Shown: positions 1 through 4,802 of the stretch, piece by piece | How the letters are laid out: each line of letters begins with the position of its first letter | Position numbering within the stretch: the first letter of the stretch is position 1 | NCBI GenBank assembly: GCA_902493755.1 | Contig: CABURF010000047.1 | Location: forward strand, 1-7,752 | DNA length: 7,752 bases | Direction: 5' to 3' | Source: an uncultured Coriobacteriia bacterium | Lineage (GTDB): Bacteria; Actinomycetota; Coriobacteriia; Coriobacteriales; QAMH01 | Translations under genes and position numbers: made by a program | The notes under the pieces: model-generated | Seen by the model: the letters and a program-made list of their open reading frames with translations, nothing else | What the model was told of the DNA's origin: nothing | Databases searched by the model: none

Positions 1-300
1 CTCGATTACGTGCGTCTGGTCGATCGCGTTTCCCTGCTCGATCGTGCGCTCTACTACTATGTAGACAACGCCGGAAGCCTCGTACACCAGGGTTTGAATC
101 CGGTTGGCGTTGTCAAGATGAAGTGGAACACCTACCTGCCGTATCTGCGCCTCTATCGTGACCTCGAGCTTTTCGAGCGCTTTTACCAGCGGCCGTCGCT
201 TTACAAGTTCATCTTCATGCCGGCAACGGACGCCTTTGCCAAGAAGGACGCAGAGCCCATCGATCCCACGACGCTCCCGCCCGGCATTACCCTCGATTAG
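1..300 (+). CDS. C-terminal fragment of a gene entering from the left, possibly a family 2 glycosyltransferase
   Basis: The reading frame is open from base 1 and ends at TAG 298-300, giving 99 visible residues; the start lies outside the window. The segment LLDRALYYYVDNAGSLVHQG (about residues 11-30) resembles the stretch late in family 2 glycosyltransferases where an aromatic-rich 'YYYR..GS' motif follows the catalytic domain. The rest is rich in Tyr, Phe, Leu and Arg (for example YLPYLRLYRDLELFERFY), consistent with a peripheral amphipathic tail, and it ends in a Pro-rich stretch. No catalytic motif is visible because the N-terminal part is missing, so the product is a weak guess; that it is a real coding end is more certain. 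A perfect inverted repeat begins at the base right after its stop codon and may act as its transcript end. Confidence 0.5.
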   Translation, partial: LDYVRLVDRVSLLDRALYYYVDNAGSLVHQGLNPVGVVKMKWNTYLPYLRLYRDLELFERFYQRPSLYKFIFMPATDAFAKKDAEPIDPTTLPPGITLD

Positions 301-404
301 GATGCGGCCGTGCCGGATGAGACAGTTGCTCAGGGACGTTGTCTCATTCGCTGGCGAATGAGACAACGTCCCTGAGCAACTGTCTCATCCGGCACGGCCG
401 CATC
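301..404. repeat. Perfect 51-bp inverted repeat (104-bp palindrome, 2-nt centre), REP/BIME-like
   Basis: Bases 301-351 and 354-404 are exact reverse complements of one another, separated only by TG at 352-353. Complementarity ends sharply at G300/G405. Each arm also contains its own shorter hairpin: ATGAGACA at 317-324 pairs with TGTCTCAT at 340-347, and the mirror copy lies at about 358-388. The unit therefore reads as two head-to-head copies of one small palindromic element, the architecture of a bacterial interspersed mosaic element made of two REP units. No T-run follows, so it is not a classical intrinsic terminator, but such a stem could block read-through or protect a 3' end between the upstream gene and nth. 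Assignment to the REP class is inference; the palindrome itself is directly visible. Confidence 0.9.
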
Positions 405-431
405 GACTGTTCAACGATTAGGAGGCTCATC

Positions 432-1088
432 ATGCCGCGCGAATCCAAAGCAAAGAAACGTGAGCGAGCCATCGAGTTCTGCGCGCGCATGGACGAGCTC
501 TATCCGCAACCCACGCCCGCGCTCAATTTTGCCAACCCCTTCCAGTGTGTGATAGCCGTCGCGCTTTCCGCCCAGACGACCGATGCCAACGTCAACAAGG
601 TTACGCCCGAGCTTTTCGAACGCTGGCCAACACCCGAGGTAATGGCGCAGGCCGATGTCGACGAGCTCGAGAAGGTCATCTGGACCATTGGGTTCCATCA
701 CAACAAGGCGCGCAACTGCGTCAACTGCGCCCGCATGATCATGTCCGATTTCGATGGCGAGGTCCCGCAGGGGATGGACGAGCTCCAGAAGCTTCCTGGC
801 GTGGGGCGCAAGACCGCCAACATCGTCATGAACGAATGCTTTGACAAGGTTGAGGGAATTGCCGTCGATACACACGTTTTTCGTATCGCGCATCGCCTCA
901 AGTTCTCAAACAAGAAGACGCCTGGCGAAGTCGAGAAGGACCTGCTGTCTCTTTTGCCAAGCGAGCTTTGGAAGAACGTGAACAGCCAATGGATACGCTT
1001 CGGTAGGGAGTATTGCATCGCCCGCAAGCCACGCTGCGACGAGTGCCCTTGCGTTGATCTGTGTCCAACACGCCCCGGTCTCAAATAA
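432..1088 (+). CDS. nth: Endonuclease III, DNA glycosylase/AP lyase
   Basis: A bifunctional base-excision repair enzyme that removes oxidised pyrimidines and cleaves the abasic strand by beta-elimination. The start is ATG 432, preceded by AGGAGG at 420-425, which gives 218 residues, close to the 211 of the E. coli enzyme; an in-frame extension further upstream would run through the palindrome and is not favoured. The helix-hairpin-helix is LPGVGRKTANIV at residues 121-132, with the catalytic lysine at K127. The catalytic aspartate is D146 in the VDTHVFR motif. The C-terminal 4Fe-4S loop has the exact family spacing C-x6-C-x2-C-x5-C at C195, C202, C205 and C211, with an extra non-ligand Cys at 207. 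The N-terminal LSAQTTDANVN (residues 45-55) is also typical. It appears to be transcribed alone. Nothing is missing, and a functional enzyme is expected. Confidence 0.97.
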   Translation: MPRESKAKKRERAIEFCARMDELYPQPTPALNFANPFQCVIAVALSAQTTDANVNKVTPELFERWPTPEVMAQADVDELEKVIWTIGFHHNKARNCVNCARMIMSDFDGEVPQGMDELQKLPGVGRKTANIVMNECFDKVEGIAVDTHVFRIAHRLKFSNKKTPGEVEKDLLSLLPSELWKNVNSQWIRFGREYCIARKPRCDECPCVDLCPTRPGLK

Positions 1089-1126
1089 GAGAGAAAACCG
1101 CCGGTACCGTGCAGAACTAATGCGAT

Positions 1127-1144
1127 TGGTATGGGGTCATACCA
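1127..1144. promoter_or_regulatory. 18-bp dyad, possible operator
   Basis: TGGTATG at 1127-1133 and CATACCA at 1138-1144 are perfect reverse complements around GGGT. No T-run follows, so a terminator for nth is unlikely. The size suits a dimeric regulator site. Its centre lies 28 bp from that of the next dyad, so two sites on one helical face are possible. The role is inferred. Confidence 0.35.
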
Positions 1145-1154
1145 GATTCATTAC

Positions 1155-1172
1155 TATCCTCTAAATAGGATA
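1155..1172. promoter_or_regulatory. 18-bp dyad TATCCT-N6-AGGATA, possible operator
   Basis: TATCCT at 1155-1160 and AGGATA at 1167-1172 are perfect reverse complements separated by CTAAAT. The 6-6-6 geometry is the same as that of the inner dyad at 1324-1341. A regulator binding site is plausible, but no family-specific consensus was recognised. Confidence 0.35.
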
Positions 1173-1315
1173 AAGATTCTCATTATTCACTCAGGCTTTT
1201 TATACGATTGCTGGTATTATCTTGAAGCGCTAGGTCATTTGCGTTTCGATGCCCCAGACACCATCGCTAACAAGAGCGTCCTGGCACACATTACCCAATC
1301 ACATTCGTGAAGGGA

Positions 1316-1352
1316 GGGTTGACTAGAGGCATTACCCTCTAAAATCCAACCC
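1316..1352 (+). promoter_or_regulatory. Nested dyad overlapping a possible promoter (TTGACT / TAAAAT)
   Basis: The inner dyad is TAGAGG (1324-1329) with CCTCTA (1336-1341) around CATTAC. An outer pair, GGGTTG (1316-1321) with CAACCC (1347-1352), encloses it. The same bases include TTGACT (1319-1324) and TAAAAT (1340-1345), which look like -35 and -10 boxes with a shortish 15-bp spacer, so the inner dyad would sit between the boxes like a repressor or activator site. As RNA, the segment could form a two-part stem-loop instead. The two readings cannot be separated from sequence alone. Confidence 0.35.
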
Positions 1353-1362
1353 AAGGTTCGCC

Positions 1363-1379
1363 TGAGCTGTTTAAGCTCA
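1363..1379 (+). other. Hairpin in the leader (6-bp stem)
   Basis: TGAGCT (1363-1368) pairs with AGCTCA (1374-1379) around a GTTTA loop. It is the second of three consecutive stem-loops and lacks a following T-run. It could be part of a structured 5' untranslated region. Confidence 0.4.
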
Positions 1380-1392
1380 TCCGTGTTCTTGG

Positions 1393-1408
1393 AGGCAAGT
1401 AGTTGCCT
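1393..1408 (+). other. Hairpin in the leader (6-bp stem, 4-nt loop)
   Basis: AGGCAA (1393-1398) pairs with TTGCCT (1403-1408) around GTAG. It is the third of three stem-loops in 93 bp and is followed by TGCTGTTG rather than a T-run, so it is not a strong terminator. Its role is unknown. Confidence 0.4.
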
Positions 1409-1463
1409 TGCTGTTGTTGGTTATGCGGAGTGAATGTGAAGTGGGATTCTTTACAAATCACAC

Positions 1464-1475
1464 CACATATATGTG
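1464..1475. promoter_or_regulatory. Perfect 12-bp palindrome CACATATATGTG
   Basis: The site is fully self-complementary and centred about 87 bp upstream of the ATG at 1557. Its A+T-rich core and position are compatible with an operator or an element overlapping a promoter. No good -35/-10 pair could be placed with confidence around it. Confidence 0.35.
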
Positions 1476-1556
1476 CCAAGAGTTTAAATCTGGCTTCAGG
1501 CGCATAAGAGGGCTTCAAGTTTTCCCAAAAGGTAATTGAGGAAAAGGAGTAACACT

Positions 1557-3941
1557 ATGGCTGGAACTTACAGCAAAGAGTGGCGAGTTACACGCGAGGA
1601 TGGCACTGTAGCTACCCGCAGCAACACCTGGTCTCCCCCGGGATCTCACCCGGTAGGATATGGCGTTAAGGTTATCACCGACGGCGGCCGTCTCATCCGC
1701 ATCGAGGGTGACGACGACAACCCCATTACGCAGGGTCGCGTCAACGCCATGAACCTTGCTCTGCGCGAGTACACCTACAGCCCCGATCGCGTTATCTATC
1801 CCATGAAGCGCGCCTATGAGGATCGCGGCAAGATGAAGTGGGAGCGCACCACGTGGGATGAGGCTCTCGACACGATTTGCGAGAAGGTCCGCTACTACCA
1901 GACCACGTATGGCCCCGAGTCCATCGTCTGCTTTGGTGGCACCGGCCGTGAGGCTTGCATTTTCTACTATGCTCTGACGTTCTCCGTCCTGCAGTCGCCC
2001 AACTGCTGCTACACGCAGTCTGGCTGGTCCTGCTATGGCCCGCGCTGCTCGATCGCTGACTACGTCCTGGGTGCTGGCTACCCCGAGCTCGACTATGCAG
2101 GCCACCTGCCTGGTCGTTTCGAGGATCCCGCGTACAAGCTCTCCAAGTGGGTTGTCGTTTGGGGTAAGGAGCCGCTGCCCTCCAATGGTGACGGTTTCTT
2201 CGGTCACGTCCTCGTTGACATGATGAAGCTTGGCACGCACCTGATCTCCATTGACCCCCGCATCACCTGGCCGGGTTCGCGCAATGGCAACATCAACGTC
2301 CAGCTCCGTCCGCAGACCGACACCTGCATGGCTCTCGGCATCATGAACCTCATGTTCCAGAACGATGAGTATGATCATGAGTTCGTGGAGCAGTGGATCT
2401 ACGGCCTCGACGAGCTCAAGGCTCGCGCCGCTGAGTATCCCGTCGAGAAGGTCGCCGAGATCACCACGGTCGATGTCGACACGATTGAGCGCGTCGCTCA
2501 CATCCTCGGCACCGAGCGTCCCATCGGCTGGGCTTGGGGTCTGGCATTCGACCAGAACAAGAACGGCGTTCAGCTGTCCCAGGCGATGATTCTTCTCGCT
2601 GCCATGACCGGTTCCATTGATACCCCGGGTGGTCTGACCCTCGGTCCTCCGTCCGCTCTCCTCGGCAAGTGGCGTATGGAGCAGCGCGGCGCTATGACCG
2701 ACGAGGTCTGGTCGCTTCGTATCGGTGCTGCCGAGTGGCCTGGTCTGTCCACTGGTATGGCTACCACTCAGCCGGACGAGACCCTGAACACCATGGAGTC
2801 GCACAAGCCGTATCAGCTCCGCATGGCTTGGTTCAACAGCTCCAACTTCCTGGCGCCCACCTGCTCGGCTCAGCCCAAGCGTTGGCATGACGCTCTGTGC
2901 GAGAGCATCGAGTTCTGCGTCATCCAGGACCTCTTCCTGACCCCGACCGCTATGGCCGTGGGCGATTACTTCCTGCCGATGTCCACCTGGGCTGAGCATG
3001 ATGGTATCTGCCTCACGCACTATGGCCGCAACACCGTCTTCATGGGCCCGATGAACAAGGCCCTGCAGGTTGGCGAGTGCATGTCCGACGTCGAGATCTG
3101 CCTCGTCTTCGGCCAGCGCCTCAACCCGACGTGGTGGCCGTGGTACAAGCCGGCCGGCGACACGCTCGACGTCTCCACGCTCGAGCACAGCGAGTACGCT
3201 CCCATGCTGCTCGGCAAGGATCGTGGCCTGCTCGACCGCGATGCTCTGGAGAAGGCAGTCGTCCAGTTCTACAGCGATCAGCTGGCAGAGCTCGGCATGA
3301 CCTTCGACGAGTTCCGCGAGGAGGGCATCTATCAGCCGGGCGCCCATGGCTTCGAGTACGAGAAGTACGCCAAGGGCATGCTCCGCTTCGACGGCGAGCC
3401 GGGCTTCAACACCATTACCGGTCAGATCGAGGCCTACTCGATTCTGTACGAGTCCTGGGGCGAGGATCCGCTGCCGTACTACGAGGAGCCCAACTACTCG
3501 CAGTTCAGCAAGCCTGAGTTCGCTGGTCAGTATCCGCTGATCACCACCTCTGGTTCGCGTCGCTACAGCTCCTTCCATTCGGAGCATCGTCAGGTTCCGT
3601 CCCTGCGCCAGATCGATCCGTGGCCGTGGGTCCAGATCAACCCCGAGACTGCTGCCGAGTACGGCATCACCGAGGGCGACTGGGTCGAGGTCTACAACAT
3701 GTTCGGTTCTGCTCGCTTCAAGGCAGAGATCACCTTCTGCATGAAGCCCGGTATCATCAACTGCGCTCATGGCTGGTGGTTCCCCGAGCAGGACGGCGAG
3801 GAGCCCAACCTGTTCGGCGTTTGGAAGTCCAACTTCAACAGCCTCGTTCCGCACATGAACATCGGTAAGCTCGGCTTCGGTGCTCCCTACAAGGGCGTTA
3901 TGTGCAACATGAGGCGTGTCCGCGGCCTGAACCAGGATTAA
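1557..3941 (+). CDS. Molybdopterin (bis-MGD) oxidoreductase-family large subunit, dehydroxylase/transhydroxylase-like, lacking the N-terminal Fe-S ligands
   Basis: This 794-residue protein starts at ATG 1557 behind GGAAAAGGAG (1540-1549). A TTG at 1536 lies within or before that ribosome site and is not favoured. No Tat or other signal peptide is present, so it should act in the cytoplasm. The domain order is that of the DMSO reductase family. Residues 22-85 are the former Fe-S domain (WSPPGSHPVGYGVKV, then ITQGRVNAMN and YSPDRVIYPMKR). Molybdopterin domains cover about 98-600, including a Cys-rich segment NCCYTQSGWSCYGPRC at 149-164 near the usual metal-ligand region. The dinucleotide-binding domain covers about 655-790 (SGSRRYSSFHSEHRQVPSLR at 665-684, HGWWFPE at 738-744). 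The usual cluster cysteines are replaced (S30, Y35, N63, with a non-Cys residue around 23-25). It heads a tight cluster with the next two genes. Substrate is unknown; acetylene hydratase, pyrogallol transhydroxylase and catechol dehydroxylases are the nearest functional models. Confidence 0.9.
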   Translation: MAGTYSKEWRVTREDGTVATRSNTWSPPGSHPVGYGVKVITDGGRLIRIEGDDDNPITQGRVNAMNLALREYTYSPDRVIYPMKRAYEDRGKMKWERTTWDEALDTICEKVRYYQTTYGPESIVCFGGTGREACIFYYALTFSVLQSPNCCYTQSGWSCYGPRCSIADYVLGAGYPELDYAGHLPGRFEDPAYKLSKWVVVWGKEPLPSNGDGFFGHVLVDMMKLGTHLISIDPRITWPGSRNGNINVQLRPQTDTCMALGIMNLMFQNDEYDHEFVEQWIYGLDELKARAAEYPVEKVAEITTVDVDTIERVAHILGTERPIGWAWGLAFDQNKNGVQLSQAMILLAAMTGSIDTPGGLTLGPPSALLGKWRMEQRGAMTDEVWSLRIGAAEWPGLSTGMATTQPDETLNTMESHKPYQLRMAWFNSSNFLAPTCSAQPKRWHDALCESIEFCVIQDLFLTPTAMAVGDYFLPMSTWAEHDGICLTHYGRNTVFMGPMNKALQVGECMSDVEICLVFGQRLNPTWWPWYKPAGDTLDVSTLEHSEYAPMLLGKDRGLLDRDALEKAVVQFYSDQLAELGMTFDEFREEGIYQPGAHGFEYEKYAKGMLRFDGEPGFNTITGQIEAYSILYESWGEDPLPYYEEPNYSQFSKPEFAGQYPLITTSGSRRYSSFHSEHRQVPSLRQIDPWPWVQINPETAAEYGITEGDWVEVYNMFGSARFKAEITFCMKPGIINCAHGWWFPEQDGEEPNLFGVWKSNFNSLVPHMNIGKLGFGAPYKGVMCNMRRVRGLNQD

Positions 3942-3961
3942 TAAGAAAGGAAGTTACTTAA

Positions 3962-4321
3962 ATGGCAGATCAGAAGTACGCACTGCTGGTTGACTACACC
4001 TTCTTCTCTGGCAACCACGCCGCAGAAATCGCCTGCAAGGAAGAGCTCGGTCTTCCCCTTGATCAGTTTGCTATCAAGGAAGTCGAAGTCGGCCCGTTCA
4101 AGGTCGGCGAGGGCAACGACGGTGACGATTGGGAGTGGATCTACCTTCCCATTCCGACCTGCATCTTCTCGCAGCACTGGGGCACCGGCGGCGACAAGGC
4201 CGGCCAGCGTCCCCTGGCAGTCCAGGTTGAAGAGTCGCACTCCATGTATTACGGCACGCTCGATGAGATGATTGCCAAGATGAAGGAGTTTGACCGCCCG
4301 ATGTGTCTGTTCCAGCTCTAA
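3962..4321 (+). CDS. Small subunit of the molybdopterin enzyme: ferredoxin-fold partner with nearly all Fe-S cysteines lost
   Basis: This 119-residue protein starts at ATG 3962 behind AAAGGAAG (3946-3953), 20 bp after the large subunit, so the two are co-translated. The sequence follows the framework of the two-cluster 4Fe-4S subunits that partner dehydroxylases, DMSO reductase-like enzymes and transhydroxylase: LLVDYTF at 8-14, EIACKEELGLPLDQF at 22-36, WEWIYLPIPT at 57-66, MYYGTLDEM at 95-103. Where the family has C-x2-C-x2-C-x3-C, this protein has F15, N18, A21 and only C25. The second group, expected near 69, 72, 86, 90 and 94, reads F, H, A, E and S. The other cysteines, C67 and C115, do not sit in cluster spacing. 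It probably binds the large subunit as a structural or substrate-channel partner rather than carrying electrons. The open, well-preserved frame argues against a pseudogene. Confidence 0.85.
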   Translation: MADQKYALLVDYTFFSGNHAAEIACKEELGLPLDQFAIKEVEVGPFKVGEGNDGDDWEWIYLPIPTCIFSQHWGTGGDKAGQRPLAVQVEESHSMYYGTLDEMIAKMKEFDRPMCLFQL

Positions 4322-4328
4322 TTAGAGC
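4315..4328. repeat. 14-bp perfect palindrome across a stop codon
   Basis: GCTCTAATTAGAGC is self-complementary and includes the TAA at 4319-4321 of the small-subunit gene. It may be chance or part of a 3' structure; it has too little loop to form a stable RNA hairpin by itself. Confidence 0.5.
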
Positions 4329-4343
4329 CTGGATAAGCTAGAA

Positions 4344-4375
4344 TAGGCCTGGCCGGTTGCGGCTGGCCAGGCCTA
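4344..4375 (+). other. Intercistronic hairpin, 11-bp G+C-rich stem
   Basis: TAGGCCTGGCC (4344-4354) pairs perfectly with GGCCAGGCCTA (4365-4375) around a 10-nt loop. The hairpin lies in the 88-bp gap between the small-subunit gene and the 91-residue gene. It is followed by GAATTAGATT, not a T-run, so full termination is doubtful. Such a stem may protect the 3' end of the upstream message or attenuate transcription, giving the third gene a different level. Confidence 0.7.
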
Positions 4376-4409
4376 GAATTAGATTACAGACGATTAGGAG
4401 GAAACCCAT

Positions 4410-4685
4410 ATGACACCTGAAGAGTTCTTGGCTCTCGATGCCCCTGAGGCCGCTGAAATCCTCAACAAGCTCGTTGCCGAAGGCAAGAGCAAGGATGAGG
4501 CCATGGCCGAAGAGGGCGTTTCGCAGGCTGATCTCATGAAGGCTCAGATTTTCTGGGTAAAGGACAAGTTCATCGCCCGCGCTTGGGGTGGCTACACCTC
4601 CACGAAGCGCACCGGCAATGAGGCTGGCGACAGCATCGAAGGCGTTGGCGGCAGCGATCCTTCCAAGGGTTACGCTGGCATCTAG
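4410..4685 (+). CDS. Small protein of unknown function, third gene of the molybdopterin cluster
   Basis: This 91-residue acidic protein starts at ATG 4410 behind a strong AGGAGGAAA (4396-4404) and ends at TAG 4683. I do not recognise a family. Residues 1-55 are rich in Ala, Glu and Lys and should be helical: TPEEFLALDAPEAAEILNKL, then EGKSKDEAMAEEGVSQADLM, which has a faint helix-turn-helix look but no supporting context. Residues 56-91 are rich in Gly, Ser and Thr (WGGYTSTKRTGNEAG, then GVGGSDPSKGYAGI) and are probably disordered or a docking tail. There are no cysteines, signal peptide or membrane segment. It lies 88 bp after the small subunit and just before the cluster terminator. A third subunit, an assembly factor, or a protein aiding cofactor insertion are possibilities, none shown by the sequence. 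Confidence 0.8.
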   Translation: MTPEEFLALDAPEAAEILNKLVAEGKSKDEAMAEEGVSQADLMKAQIFWVKDKFIARAWGGYTSTKRTGNEAGDSIEGVGGSDPSKGYAGI

Positions 4686-4705
4686 CATTTCGCCATCAAA
4701 CCTGT

Positions 4706-4737
4706 AAGGGCCCGATATCTAACCGTATCGGGCCCTT
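4706..4737 (+). terminator. Intrinsic terminator closing the molybdopterin cluster
   Basis: A perfect 12-bp stem, AAGGGCCCGATA (4706-4717) with TATCGGGCCCTT (4726-4737), encloses an 8-nt loop. The stem runs into TTT at 4736-4738, then CAGTATTT. It lies 20 bp after the stop codon at 4685. Confidence 0.8.
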
Positions 4738-4764
4738 TCAGTATTTAATGGACGCGTGCCGCGT

Positions 4765-4770
4765 TATACT
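4765..4770 (+). promoter_or_regulatory. Putative -10 box (TATACT) for the 111-residue gene and tig
   Basis: TATACT follows the cluster terminator and lies 32 bp before the ATG at 4803, leaving room for a short leader. The -35 region around 4742-4747 (TATTTA) matches consensus poorly, so the promoter rests mainly on the -10 box and its position. Confidence 0.45.
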
Positions 4771-4802
4771 ACCGGCATTGCGCCAATTCTAGGAGGGCTT
4801 AC

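Larger units (their letters stand above)
1089..1556 (+). promoter_or_regulatory. 468-bp gene-free leader upstream of the molybdopterin enzyme operon
   Basis: No open frame with coding character is seen on either strand here, and the stretch is visibly richer in A+T than its flanks. It carries a series of dyads: 1127-1144, 1155-1172, 1316-1352 (nested), 1363-1379, 1393-1408 and 1464-1475, each described separately. No clear rho-independent terminator for nth is visible. The length and density of dyads suggest regulated expression of the following operon by DNA-binding proteins, RNA structure, or both. No known riboswitch class was recognised. Confidence 0.6.

Noticed and set aside
301..404. 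CRISPR repeat or intrinsic terminator
   Set aside because: There is only one inverted pair with no spaced direct repeats, and no T-run follows the stem.
414..425. Identical 12-mer ACGATTAGGAGG before nth and at 4390-4401 before the 91-residue gene
   Set aside because: Half of it is the ribosome site consensus, so the match is best explained by chance plus shared function.
339..431. N-terminal extension of nth starting inside the palindrome
   Set aside because: The extension would be translated from the inverted repeat, while AGGAGG with ATG 432 gives the family length.
1215..1220. TATTAT preceded by TGG as an extended -10 promoter
   Set aside because: No matching -35 box is seen, and a start there would be more than 300 bp from the gene; support is too thin to list as a feature.
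1515..3854. Long minus-strand open frame (779 codons) opposite the molybdopterin gene
   Set aside because: Its composition (very rich in Val, Leu, Ala, Gly, Arg, Asp) reflects the biased third positions of the real gene, it has no recognisable domain, and the + strand frame carries clear family motifs.
3962..4321. Small-subunit gene as a decaying pseudogene
   Set aside because: The frame is intact, the ribosome site and spacing are good, and framework residues between the lost cysteines are well kept, all of which suggest selection for a function without clusters.
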